From the NCBI RefSeq assembly GCF_900113575.1, contig NZ_FOPV01000003.1:153742-217741 (forward strand): a stretch of 64,000 bases of DNA, written 5' to 3'. Shown piece by piece: positions 46,001-54,150 of the stretch. Position numbers and translations under genes: made by a program. Positions within the stretch are counted from its first letter, which is position 1, and each line of letters begins with the position of its first letter. The notes beneath the pieces are model-generated. The model searched no databases and was not told the DNA's origin. It saw only the letters and a list, made by a program, of their open reading frames with translations. Source of the stretch: Nitrosospira sp. Nsp14. GTDB taxonomy: Bacteria; Pseudomonadota; Gammaproteobacteria; Burkholderiales; Nitrosomonadaceae.

Positions 46001-46393
46001 GTGATCTCACAACTACAGAAGATCATCGACGAGCTGCGCACGGGCAAGGTAGGGAGGGCCGATGCGCCGAGCGACTTGCCCGAGCATTGCGCGCCGTTCC
46101 TGCGCACCGTCCTGGATGTGATTTGTGCTGGCCAGACGCCAACGGCAGCCGAGTTGTTGCGTCTGAAGGATGTGACCGTGGAGCTGGTGGACCTGCTGGT
46201 GCAGGAGCTGCAAGGCAACCGCGATATCTGGAGCCCCCACAAACGCGCGGCACAGGAAGACCTGAACACGCAGCTGTTCGAGCACTTGATGCGCCTGCGG
46301 CCGCCGTTGGTGGATACCGATAAGGCGGGTGTGCTCGCTGACAAGTTGATGGAACAGGCTCGCGCCAACCACGACAAGCTGGTGCAGGTGTAA
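43076..46393 (+). CDS. hsdR: type I restriction endonuclease subunit
   Basis: 1105 residues. N-terminal nuclease domain of the PD-(D/E)xK type (VPDLVLLVNGIPLVVVECKS, about residues 150-175), Walker A HTQGSGKSLT near residue 335, DEAH box LVDEAHRTQ near residue 459, and later motor motifs TGFTGTPI and GFDAPIEGVMYLDRPIREAELLQAIARVNR. The C-terminal part is helical and binds HsdM/HsdS. It translocates DNA with ATP and cuts at a distance from unmethylated sites. Complete and intact. Coupled to hsdS. Confidence 0.95.
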   Translation: MGWELEDVEKPFVAQLQALGWAYNEGSLDDPAVTGRTSFAEVIQEGLLREQLRALNPGADGAPWLDDARLSEAVAAITRLGTHKLMEANEKATALLIRGLTVEGLPGWDGGRGQTIRYIDSDTPANNRFTVINQYRVDCPPGFNSGKAFIVPDLVLLVNGIPLVVVECKSPATPEPLAEAVDQLRRYTNQRKAAFEVDDNEGNEALFATNQLLVATSFDEARVGCVGAAFEHYAQWKTVVGPDGAGSEIEVAQGLGKPALSEQERLIAGLLSHSHLLDVVKNFMLFMQTGGQTIKTVCRYQQYRAVNRAIARLKTGQTRLQHGEHDKRGGIIWHTQGSGKSLTMVFLVRKMRMAAQLRRFKVIVITDRKDLQGQLSVTATLTGEVVDVAESMAGVKALARRKGPGLIFATIQKYRDPDSAGDAPLTADDLPKVEEPKASYKADEKFEVLNEDDSILVLVDEAHRTQAGDLHANLLTGLPNCARIGFTGTPIIMGDKKRTHEIFGEFIDRYTIKEAEADGATVPVLYEGRTANGAVKDGASLDELFEDLFRQHSPQELEAIKKKYATKGHIFDAPALIADKARDIIRHYVTNILPNGYKAQVVAYSRLAAIRYFEALRAARDELLAEAHALSPEDKALDDEALCQRPLSVKAVVQAWRYRDTLVRIEFAPIISGSNNDDPAWKQWTDGAAHEQLIKRFKKPLFNAKPEKTDPLAFLVVKSMLLTGFDAPIEGVMYLDRPIREAELLQAIARVNRTGFGKRCGIVVDYYGVAQHLKEALAAYADEDVEGALASLKDEVPVLRDRHLRVVDLFRQRGIESLDDTEACVEALGSEKLRAEFAVKLKAFLGSLDTVLPRAEGLPYSGDAKHLAYIYARARNRYKDTPVLGKDVGAKVRKLIDDHVISLGLDPKIPPIQLTDAEFDTHLARAANDRAKASEMEHAIRSHIRKHTDEDPVLYRKLSEHLNDILKTLGEKWNEVISQLQKIIDELRTGKVGRADAPSDLPEHCAPFLRTVLDVICAGQTPTAAELLRLKDVTVELVDLLVQELQGNRDIWSPHKRAAQEDLNTQLFEHLMRLRPPLVDTDKAGVLADKLMEQARANHDKLVQV

Positions 46394-46397
46394 AGCA

Positions 46398-47150
46398 ATG
46401 CTGGCGCCCCTGAAATCTACCGACCATCAAACGGACGGCCCCTTTGTTGAGGCAGAGGCTTCCATCCAGGTGGACGACTTGCAATTCACGATACGGCGCA
46501 GTGCCAGGCGCCGGACGATGCAAATCACGGTGGAACGAACTGGGGAGCTGATTCTGAGCGCTCCGCCTGACGTTAGTATCGCCCAGTTGCGCGATTTCGT
46601 CAGGGAAAAACGCTTCTGGATCTATACCAAGCTGGCCGAAAAGGACCGGTTGCAACGCAAGGTTCCGCGCAAAGAGTTCGTCGGTGGTGAGGGCTTCCTG
46701 TACCTGGGGCGCAGCCATCGACTGAAATTGGTCAATGACCAAGACACGCCATTGAAGCTGGTGAATGGCCGCTTTGCGCTGCGCCACGATGCTCAAGCAG
46801 CCGCACGGGAGCATTTCATCCGCTGGTATAGCGAAAGGGCTCGTGTCTGGTTGTCCGGCCGGGTGGCCGAGTACCAGTCACGCATGGAGGTGGCACCTGC
46901 TGGCGTGAAGGTGCAGGACCTCGGTTATCGCTGGGGCTCTTGCGGCAAGGGCGACTGGCTGTACTTCCACTGGAAGACCATCTTGCTGCCAGCCCGTATT
47001 GCGGAATATGTGGTGGTGCATGAGATTGCCCACCTGCACGAGCCACACCACACCCCTGCTTTCTGGCTGCGCGTTGAGCGCGCAATGCCCGACTATGCGC
47101 AGCGCAAGGCTTGGCTGGCGGAACACGGGATTGATATTGAGGGAATATAA
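46398..47150 (+). CDS. SprT/YgjP-like zinc metalloprotease (DUF45 type)
   Basis: 250 residues. The zincin motif HEIAHLHEPHHTPAFW (near residue 208) matches the DUF45/YgjP family, with preceding RWGSCGKGDWLYFHWKTILLP. It starts four bases after the hsdR stop. Genes of this family are often appended to type I restriction loci; a role in degrading HsdR-like complexes to relieve restriction, or in defence itself, has been discussed but is not shown. Cytoplasmic. No frameshift or missing zinc ligand. Confidence 0.88.
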   Translation: MLAPLKSTDHQTDGPFVEAEASIQVDDLQFTIRRSARRRTMQITVERTGELILSAPPDVSIAQLRDFVREKRFWIYTKLAEKDRLQRKVPRKEFVGGEGFLYLGRSHRLKLVNDQDTPLKLVNGRFALRHDAQAAAREHFIRWYSERARVWLSGRVAEYQSRMEVAPAGVKVQDLGYRWGSCGKGDWLYFHWKTILLPARIAEYVVVHEIAHLHEPHHTPAFWLRVERAMPDYAQRKAWLAEHGIDIEGI

Positions 47151-47154
47151 AAAT

Positions 47155-49536
47155 ATGGCGGACTATTTCACCAGTGACCACTTCAAGCTGCTGAACAAAT
47201 GGAAGGGGCAAAAGCGCGACGAATCCAACCCCGAACAGAACCGCGCCTACGAGGAATTGAAGAAGGCCTATGAGGTTACCGAGGCGTGGGCCAACGAGGT
47301 GAAGACCAAGTTGTTTCCGTTGGGTGTTGTCAAGGTTCGCAAGCGTCCGACAAGCCAGGCGAACTCCTTCCTGCCGTACAACTGGGCGCGTATCTACCCG
47401 GCAACGGATTCACCCAAGGAACTTGCCTATACCGTTGGGATTGGAGCTGACGATGGTTTTGTGGTCAAGATCGATACGGTCGGGCTTGATGATGGTGCGC
47501 CCGTTCGTCGTGACTACCTTTCACTGCGCGGTGGCTACGACAACGCTTCACCCATCGTCGCAATGCTTCCGGCGTCGGATGGTCTAGGCAAAACGCTGGC
47601 TGAGTTGGTCGATTGGAGCGTAGAGGCCATTCGCAAATTCCGCGTCCGTTATGAAGAAGTGGTGACCAAGCTGGATTTGGGGGAAAAGCTGAGCGACGAA
47701 GACCTGTTAATCCATTTTGATGGCAAGCCCGTCTTCAAAACGTTCCGTGCCTCTTGGTCGCCGCAGGACAAGGCTACGTTTTCCAGGCTGGCCAGAGCTG
47801 TTCACGCGGCGGGGCTGGATTGGTGGCACATGGGCAAAGGCATCCAGGTTCGCTTTGGCCGCAAGAACCTCGGGAGTGAGCGTGCGGTCGGCGTGCTCGG
47901 CGTGATCCGTGGCACCCGCACCAGGAAGATATCCTGGATACGCGATGTCGGTGCGGTGCACAAGTTGAACCGGGAGCCACTGACCGATGATCTGGTGGCG
48001 AGAATTGAAGGCGCCTTGGTTGTCGAACGCGAATCGCTGGACGATTGGTTGGTATTGGAAACCGAACGCCCTGGTCTTTGGCCTGATCAACTTCGGGACG
48101 ACCCGACAGAGTCCGACGAGGATTCCGATGACGAGGAGCCACCGACGGATACTGTCGTCACGCAAGCCTTCAATCGTATCTACTACGGCCCGCCAGGGAC
48201 AGGCAAGACTTACGAGGTATCCAAGTTGCTGCGGCGGGATTATGAGCAGGCAATGACATCGGTGTCTGCTGAGGAATGGCGAGGCCAGTTCATCGCAGAA
48301 AGGATTGCCCCGCTTAAATGGTGGGAGGGTGCCGTCCTTGCTCTGGTCGTCCTTGGTGGCAAGGCGAATGTCAGCCAACTATTGGAGCATCCCTTCATTG
48401 ATGCCATTGCGATTACCAAAGGGCGCAAGGACAACTTGCGACAAACGATCTGGACTACGTTGCAAGAACGCACCGTTGATGAATCCACGACCGTCAAACA
48501 GAAGCTGCGATTTAGCCCGCAGGTGTTCGATAAGGGTGAGGAGTCTGTCTGGCAGCTTGCCGGTGAATGGGAGGAAGCCTGTGCCGACCTCGTTGCGTTG
48601 GTCAAGGAGTACCGAGCTGGCGCCCAGTCTTCGGAAATTCTTCGTCACTACAGTTTTGTCACGTTCCACCAGTCGTATGGTTATGAGGAGTTCGTGGAAG
48701 GGCTGCGTCCCGTACTGGATGACGATACTGAATCTGGTGCGATCAAGTACGAAATACGACCTGGCGCTTTCAAGGATCTCTGCCGCAAGGCACGTCTCGC
48801 ACCGGATCAGAGATTTGCCATGGTCATCGACGAGATCAATCGGGGCAACATCAGCAAGATATTCGGCGAACTGATCACTTTGATCGAACCAGACAAGCGG
48901 GAGGGTTCGGAAAACGCAATCTCGGTCACGTTACCGTACTCTGGCGAGTCATTCTCAGTCCCACTCAACGTGGACATCATCGGCACGATGAACACAGCGG
49001 ACCGGTCCTTGGCCCTGCTTGATACAGCGCTGCGTCGAAGGTTCGACTTTGTGCCTGTACTGCCAGATGCGCGTGATGACGCGGGGGCACCAATTTTTGC
49101 CCTGCGCGTGACCTTAGGTGAGCAGGTCATCGACATTCCGCGAATGCTGTCCGTCATCAATCAGCGCATAGAGGCCCTTTATGACCGCGACCACTGCATC
49201 GGGCATGCTTATTTCACATCACTTATGAAAGTACCCGACGGTGACGAAAGGCTGGTCGCGCTATCGCAAGTGTTTAGTAATCGCATCGTTCCCTTGCTCG
49301 AGGAATACTTCTTTGAAGATTGGCAAAAAATCCGGCTCGTGTTGGCAGACAACCAGAAGCCGGAGGTTGCTCGATTTGTAGTTGAGAGTAAGGATCATGA
49401 AGAGGATCTAGCACGTTTGTTCGGTGGCGATCACGGCTTGGGTACCTATGCCACCAAGCGACGCTACGTGGTACAGGATGCGTCGTTCATTAACCCGGAT
49501 GCCTATATCGGCATCTATCAGTCGCTGCCAACCTGA
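47155..49536 (+). CDS. McrB-like restriction GTPase with unusual N-terminal domain
   Basis: 793 residues from the ATG at 47155; an apparent longer frame starting at 46999 lies inside the protease gene. Residues 1-340 form a domain I do not recognise (WARIYPATDSPKELAYTVG, then LSLRGGYDNASPIVAML), which should be the DNA-recognition part. The AAA+ domain has Walker A YYGPPGTGKTYE near residue 343, an inserted helical segment of about 100 residues, then the McrB signature DEINRGNISKIFGELI and the arginine-finger region MNTADRSLALLDTALRRRF. Together with McrC it should cut modified DNA with GTP. Five bases after the protease gene. Confidence 0.9.
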   Translation: MADYFTSDHFKLLNKWKGQKRDESNPEQNRAYEELKKAYEVTEAWANEVKTKLFPLGVVKVRKRPTSQANSFLPYNWARIYPATDSPKELAYTVGIGADDGFVVKIDTVGLDDGAPVRRDYLSLRGGYDNASPIVAMLPASDGLGKTLAELVDWSVEAIRKFRVRYEEVVTKLDLGEKLSDEDLLIHFDGKPVFKTFRASWSPQDKATFSRLARAVHAAGLDWWHMGKGIQVRFGRKNLGSERAVGVLGVIRGTRTRKISWIRDVGAVHKLNREPLTDDLVARIEGALVVERESLDDWLVLETERPGLWPDQLRDDPTESDEDSDDEEPPTDTVVTQAFNRIYYGPPGTGKTYEVSKLLRRDYEQAMTSVSAEEWRGQFIAERIAPLKWWEGAVLALVVLGGKANVSQLLEHPFIDAIAITKGRKDNLRQTIWTTLQERTVDESTTVKQKLRFSPQVFDKGEESVWQLAGEWEEACADLVALVKEYRAGAQSSEILRHYSFVTFHQSYGYEEFVEGLRPVLDDDTESGAIKYEIRPGAFKDLCRKARLAPDQRFAMVIDEINRGNISKIFGELITLIEPDKREGSENAISVTLPYSGESFSVPLNVDIIGTMNTADRSLALLDTALRRRFDFVPVLPDARDDAGAPIFALRVTLGEQVIDIPRMLSVINQRIEALYDRDHCIGHAYFTSLMKVPDGDERLVALSQVFSNRIVPLLEEYFFEDWQKIRLVLADNQKPEVARFVVESKDHEEDLARLFGGDHGLGTYATKRRYVVQDASFINPDAYIGIYQSLPT

Positions 49537-49551
49537 TCGGTAGCCACGGTG

Positions 49552-50910
49552 ATGAACGGTATAACGATTTACGAGTTTGATGCCCTAGCGGTCACAGGGG
49601 CGGGCCTCTCGGGTATCGATGGCGTTCGCATCGTTCCGGCCAGCGTATTTCATTGGCTTGAAGATCAATGCCTACGCGCTGCGGAAGAGGGAGACGCTGC
49701 CTGGCTGCGATGGACCCAACGCCGTGGACGTCGTGTCATACAAGTGACCAGCTTTGTCGGGGTCATTCGTGCACCAGACGGATATCAAATTGAGGTGTTG
49801 CCTAAGGTTGGCAAAGCCATCGGCGGTGGCGCCGTGGAGGCGCGTCAGCTGCTGATTGAAATGTTGTGCTGCCTTCACGGCTTTCGGCATGTCCTTACCG
49901 ATAGTGCCAAACTTTCTGCGGCGCGGATGCCTTTATTGGAAATCTTCATCAGCGAGTTTCTGCGTACTGTAGAGCACATCGTCAAGCGTGGACTTCGCAG
50001 CGACTATCGCCAGCGACAAAACAATCTATTTGCCCTGCGTGGCAAGCTACTGATGTCGCCGCACTTGCGGCAGAACCTTTACCGAGCGGACCGTTTCTTT
50101 ACTGAACACGACGAGTTTTCGACGGATCGACCAGAAAATCGACTGCTGCACGCGGCGTTACGTCAAGTGTTGCTTCTGACAGGAACGCAGGCCAACCAAC
50201 AACTGGCCCGAGAGTTGGATTTCGTGTTTGCGGACGTTCCACCTTCCACTCAAATACGGATTGATTTCCAGCGTGTGAGGCTGGACAGAGGTATGGGCTA
50301 CTACGCCGATGCCCTAGCCTGGTCGCGCCTCATACTTGACAAGGAGTCGCCCTTGACGGGCACCGGTGCCCACAATGCGCCGTCACTGCTGTTCCCGATG
50401 GAGGCGGTGTTCGAGGCATTCGTCGCCAAGCATCTTCATCGACAGCTGACACAACCTCTGATTCTGAATACTCAGGCTCGCAGTCATCACTTGGTTCGTC
50501 ACCGCGAGCAGAATTGGTTCCAATTGAAGCCAGATCTGCTGATTCGGAATTCGGATCGAGATTTACTTGTACTCGACACCAAGTGGAAGTTGCTTGATGG
50601 TCTGAAGGCGAATGGGACGGACAAATACGGTTTGTCCCAGAGCGACTTTTACCAGTTGCAGGCCTATGGATTGAGCTATCTGGATGGTGCCGGGGATATT
50701 GTGTTGATCTATCCAAAGACGGACGCATTCACTGAATCGCTGCCTGTTTTTGATTTTCCGAAGGCGATCGGGATGCGCCTTTGGGTACTGCCGTTTTGCC
50801 TCAAGGAACGTCGACTGAAGTTGCCAGCATTGCCGCAACTTCAGTCGATCTTCCTCGGGGAGAACAGCAATGCATCGCAGGCCGAAGACTTGAATGCCGT
50901 GCCAGCTTAA
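49552..50910 (+). CDS. mcrC: McrC-like nuclease subunit
   Basis: 452 residues from the ATG at 49552. N-terminal beta region (VIQVTSFVGVIRAPDGYQIEVLPKVG) of the McrC family, a DUF-like centre, and a C-terminal PD-(D/E)xK core with KPDLLIRNSDRDLLVLDTKWK near residues 325-348. McrC stimulates GTP hydrolysis of McrB and supplies the cleavage site. It follows the McrB-like gene by 15 bases and ends the plus-strand operon that begins with the WYL regulator. Confidence 0.9.
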   Translation: MNGITIYEFDALAVTGAGLSGIDGVRIVPASVFHWLEDQCLRAAEEGDAAWLRWTQRRGRRVIQVTSFVGVIRAPDGYQIEVLPKVGKAIGGGAVEARQLLIEMLCCLHGFRHVLTDSAKLSAARMPLLEIFISEFLRTVEHIVKRGLRSDYRQRQNNLFALRGKLLMSPHLRQNLYRADRFFTEHDEFSTDRPENRLLHAALRQVLLLTGTQANQQLARELDFVFADVPPSTQIRIDFQRVRLDRGMGYYADALAWSRLILDKESPLTGTGAHNAPSLLFPMEAVFEAFVAKHLHRQLTQPLILNTQARSHHLVRHREQNWFQLKPDLLIRNSDRDLLVLDTKWKLLDGLKANGTDKYGLSQSDFYQLQAYGLSYLDGAGDIVLIYPKTDAFTESLPVFDFPKAIGMRLWVLPFCLKERRLKLPALPQLQSIFLGENSNASQAEDLNAVPA

Positions 50911-50936
50911 GAGCAATACGAAGAGGAGATACAAAA

Positions 50937-51140
50937 ATGGCGCTTAACCTTGGCAAAGCGGTCGCCTCTTTCAGACGAAAAAAAGTCCAAAACTGGGAAC
51001 AGCTGTGGCTTCAATATTGGTGGAGGCGGCGGGAATGTGTCTGTCTCGCCTTAGGGCGATCCAGCCATCCCTGCGCTTCGCTTCGGGACCGCACTCGCCC
51101 AATTCCGGCTCGCGCGTCCAAGCGAGCAGTGCTCGCTTAG
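50937..51140 (+). CDS. short ORF with strong SD, cut by the repeat
   Basis: The ATG at 50937 has an excellent SD (AGAGGAGATACAAAA). The frame begins MALNLGKAVASFRRKKVQN, a protein-like start, but from residue 28 it continues into the 51-kb repeat, whose translation is not protein-like. It looks like a gene start that was joined to the repeat, so the product is probably meaningless. I do not recognise the N-terminus. Directly downstream of mcrC on the same strand. Confidence 0.4.
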   Translation: MALNLGKAVASFRRKKVQNWEQLWLQYWWRRRECVCLALGRSSHPCASLRDRTRPIPARASKRAVLA

Positions 51141-51229
51141 TCGAACCCGATGGCGGGTTCTCATCCCAACCGCCTCAAATTAAGAAGCCACCCGCTGGGG
51201 TGGCTTCTAATTGGTGGGGCGGCGACTAC
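51018..51229 (-). repeat. tmRNA-tail-like repeat, copy 3, nearly complete
   Basis: Begins TGGTGGAGGCGGCGGGAAT (reverse complement of a tmRNA-like 3' end with CCA) at 51018-51036 and ends with a terminator stem and a second, degenerate TGGTGGGGCGGCG at 51212. Inside lie the hairpins AAGCGAGC-AGT-GCTCGCTT and GAACCCG-ATGG-CGGGTTC. The terminator stem reads AAGAAGCC/GGCTTCT instead of AAAAAGCC/GGCTTTTT, a paired change. It forms the right boundary of the defence island. Confidence 0.75.
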
Positions 51230-51554
51230 CGGATAATGTACTTAACTTGTTGAAACAGTACTTAACTTTCATTTTCATCAGATCCTATTACCCCAACAGT
51301 TACCCCTACTCAAGACCCTCTGCCTTCTATCATTCTCTCTGCTCCCACGCCTTTGAATATCCAATAATTGGTGACAGCTTCTATGTTTTTTCTTTGCACT
51401 TGTTTTCATATTCAAATCTTTTTCTCTTACGGATTTACGGAAAGTAAGATTGGTTTGATAATTAAATTAAAGAAAACGGATAGCACCAAGACCAATGTCA
51501 CCGGCATGACGGCTTGGTAAGCTTCCTCGGAAAAGGCGGCCGACCGTCATGAGA
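51230..51554. other. AT-rich gene-free stretch
   Basis: 325 bases, clearly richer in A and T than the surroundings, with runs such as TTTTCATATTCAAATC. No gene or hairpin of note. Possibly the trace of a former junction. Confidence 0.35.
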
Positions 51555-52886
51555 TCATCCAAAGGCGAGATTCACGGGACGCTCATCCAGATAAGGCTGC
51601 TCATGGCGGGACCGGGACCTCCCTTGTTCCTCCAGCAGGGCCACATAGCGGGATAGCACGTCCGCGTCGCCCACATCGATCATTTCCTTCACGAAACGCT
51701 GGTGGTGCGCTTCGATGTAAAAATCATCACATCCATGTGTAAGAAATTTTTCGATCTGCCGATAAACATCATCCCGGCAGCGCAGTTCCGTCTCCGGCAG
51801 GTATTCCGCCAAAGCGGAGCGTCCCGCATGCAGGTAGTCCCCCGCCAGTACCGGCTTCTTCGCCTTGACAGCCTCAAATACCACCGAGGTGGCCAGGTCA
51901 ATGATGACGTCCGCCCAGTTCAAGAGGTGGATGGAGTGGATGTCGTCGGCCACGCTCACGTTCGGCAGGCGTCGCAGGGAGGCGTCACTGGTCAGCGATT
52001 GCTGCCAACCGCCGCGCGTGTGCGGCTTGATCATCAGTTCCACGCCTGGAAAACTGGCAACGATGCGCACCACTTCACCCACTTCTTCCCAGAAGGTGGA
52101 AAAGTTGCTCTTTCTCAGAAAGATGACGACTTTGAGCCGGCTACCTGAACGGGTCAGCGGCGACGGCGGCATCAGTGTAGCCAGCTTGGCGAGCCACTCG
52201 TCGCAGTAACGTGGCGACCCCAGAACGGCTAGCTTGCGGTTGTCCATGAAGGGGCGAAAACGAACAGAGCAAAGTTCGTTCGGGACTACCACTCTGTCGA
52301 ATATCCCTGCGTTGGCAAAGGTGGTGTCGGGCTCCAGGCGCAATTCACCGCGCCGGATCAGCTGGCTCGCATGCGGGCTGTCTCCATGCGGCAGCGACAC
52401 GGTGCCAAGCCCCATCGCGCGCGCCATCGATAGTACGACCGCTACCCATTCCACGCATATGGAGGAGTTCCTTTCGATCCAGTCGAATACCACCACGCCG
52501 TCACCCGCGCCTTCATGGGTATCCCCGAAGCTGCGGGTCAGCAGACGTTGCGCAGTGCTGTTCCACACCGGCGTGCGTTTCTTGACGTCATAGAACCTGA
52601 CCAATGCCGCCGTTATCGACGCCAGGTAGGGACGGCGTACCTTGCGGATCAGCAGCAGCGTCTGCAGAAACCAGCGGGCAAATTCGAGCCGCGGCAACAG
52701 GTCACTGATGTAGGCCACGCGCACGCCATTAAGCTTGCGCAGAAATTCAATACGGTAGTCATTGGGAAACCGCGACCTGCCTATCAGGACAATATCGCAG
52801 GTATTACCCAAATCAACCCACTTGTAGATAACTGGGGTAATGTGATCAATATCGTTATAATGACGGAGAAAAAAAAGAGCTTTCAT
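51555..52886 (-). CDS. CDP-glycerol-glycerophosphotransferase-like / capsule glycosyltransferase-like protein
   Basis: 443 residues. The N-terminus (KALFFLRHYNDIDHITPVIY) and the C-terminal donor-site stretch (VELMIKPHTRGG, then DVIIDLATSVVFEAVKAKKPVLAG) resemble GT-B transferases of the TagB/TagF and KpsC/KpsS type. Such enzymes add polyol phosphates or sugars to surface lipids. No membrane segment. It is divergent from the next gene and probably belongs to the same surface-lipid block. Start ATG at 52886 has no clear SD, so a different start is possible. Confidence 0.65.
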   Translation of the reverse strand: MKALFFLRHYNDIDHITPVIYKWVDLGNTCDIVLIGRSRFPNDYRIEFLRKLNGVRVAYISDLLPRLEFARWFLQTLLLIRKVRRPYLASITAALVRFYDVKKRTPVWNSTAQRLLTRSFGDTHEGAGDGVVVFDWIERNSSICVEWVAVVLSMARAMGLGTVSLPHGDSPHASQLIRRGELRLEPDTTFANAGIFDRVVVPNELCSVRFRPFMDNRKLAVLGSPRYCDEWLAKLATLMPPSPLTRSGSRLKVVIFLRKSNFSTFWEEVGEVVRIVASFPGVELMIKPHTRGGWQQSLTSDASLRRLPNVSVADDIHSIHLLNWADVIIDLATSVVFEAVKAKKPVLAGDYLHAGRSALAEYLPETELRCRDDVYRQIEKFLTHGCDDFYIEAHHQRFVKEMIDVGDADVLSRYVALLEEQGRSRSRHEQPYLDERPVNLAFG

Positions 52887-53303
52887 ACCCAGGCGTTTAG
52901 CTCCGGCATGTTAAGGAGAGACAGCATATCCATTATTTCATTATCCATTAAAGGTTTAAGCCGCCGGGTTTAGCCGGTCAGCTTTAGCTCGCGGCGATAT
53001 GCTGCACGAAGGGAGGGGTGGCATGCAATACAGGTACGAAGTCGTACGATTTTTCAGATAGCGTACCATTTTGTATGGGTAACGAAAGACCTGTACAAGT
53101 GCTGAACGGGGAAGTTACGCACGAACTCGAGAACTTATGCGCGAAACGGGCGGAAAAGGGCGTAATTGTACACTCGCGAATATGCGTTTACCAGTAGAGT
53201 GCCCGGATGCTGTAGTGACGCACGACATAGCAGATATGATGCGGAAAGCGGGTTCAATACGCATAGTATGTGGCATTTTTGAACTTTCAGAAGGCTATTG
53301 GAT
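52887..53303. other. 417-base divergent promoter region
   Basis: Between two divergent genes. Contains a small GTACGA-AG-TCGTAC inverted repeat around 53034-53047 and no gene. Likely promoter/operator region for both. Confidence 0.4.
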
Positions 53304-54095
53304 ATGACTGGCATCAAGGAAAAGAACGCTATCAGAGCGATTATTCTCAGCGCTGGTCAGGGACGGCGATTGTTGCCGCTCACCGAAAATATCCCGAAGT
53401 GCCTGTTGCCGATCGGAGGCAAGCCAATTATCGAATGGCAGATTGAGGCGTTACTCGCAGCCGGGATTCATGACATTACTGTGGTCACTGGCTTCAAATC
53501 CAGCCTGGTTGAAGCTCAGTTGCAACGCTATGCGAAGCAGGCGCAGATCAGTACGATTTTTAATCCATTCTTTGAAGTTGCGGATAACCTGGCTAGTTGC
53601 TGGATTGCACGTTCCGCCATGGACCACGACTTTTTGCTCCTGAATGGAGATACTATTTTTGATAAATCGCTGTTGGTACAAGTGTTGAACTCCGTCCCTA
53701 CTCCCATTGCTCTCAGCGTGAGTCACAAACCCAGCTATGATACGGACGACATGAAGGTGCAGCTGGATGGGAATGGATGGGTCAAGCACGTAAGCAAGAA
53801 CTTGCCCGCCGATCAAATCGACTGCGAGTCCATCGGTCTTATCTTTTTTCGCGAGCGCGGGCCGCAATTGTTCAGCAACGCGGTCGAGGATGCGCTTCGG
53901 GACCCGGCAAGGCTTAATTGCTGGTATCTCTCGATCGTGGATGCCCTGGCCTCCAGGCAACTGGTGAGTACGTGCTCAGTGCCCGGGCATCTCTGGTGTG
54001 AAATTGATTTTGCCGGGGATCTGGTCAGGGCCGAGGCACTTTTCAGCAAAACAGATCAAGATAAAATGCTGCATAACTTCCTTTGCCCGGGTTAG
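53304..54095 (+). CDS. NTP-transferase (phosphocholine/sugar-phosphate cytidylyltransferase-like)
   Basis: 263 residues. The nucleotide-binding start is AIILSAGQGRRLLPLTENIPKCLLPIGGKPI, followed by the metal-binding LLLNGDTIF and, later, the short PGHLWCEIDFAGDL. This is the pattern of LicC-like phosphocholine cytidylyltransferases and of inositol-1-phosphate cytidylyltransferase, which activate an alcohol phosphate as a CDP derivative. The SD AGAAGG is good. In the same block are a CDP-alcohol phosphatidyltransferase and a polyprenol-sugar transferase, which could use such a CDP-linked donor; the exact alcohol is unknown. Confidence 0.8.
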   Translation: MTGIKEKNAIRAIILSAGQGRRLLPLTENIPKCLLPIGGKPIIEWQIEALLAAGIHDITVVTGFKSSLVEAQLQRYAKQAQISTIFNPFFEVADNLASCWIARSAMDHDFLLLNGDTIFDKSLLVQVLNSVPTPIALSVSHKPSYDTDDMKVQLDGNGWVKHVSKNLPADQIDCESIGLIFFRERGPQLFSNAVEDALRDPARLNCWYLSIVDALASRQLVSTCSVPGHLWCEIDFAGDLVRAEALFSKTDQDKMLHNFLCPG

Positions 54096-54150
54096 TCAGT
54101 CACTTTCGAATTCGCCGGTTCGTTACGAGAAAAAGCACAAGGATTTCTGA

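Noticed and set aside
46999..47154. Upstream extension of the McrB-like frame
   Set aside because: It overlaps the metalloprotease active-site region in another frame; the ATG at 47155 is the sensible start.
51018..51210. Apparent small proteins inside the repeat copies (also at 59.6 and 62.2 kb)
   Set aside because: The same frames recur because the DNA repeat recurs; structure and change patterns point to hairpins, not to coding.
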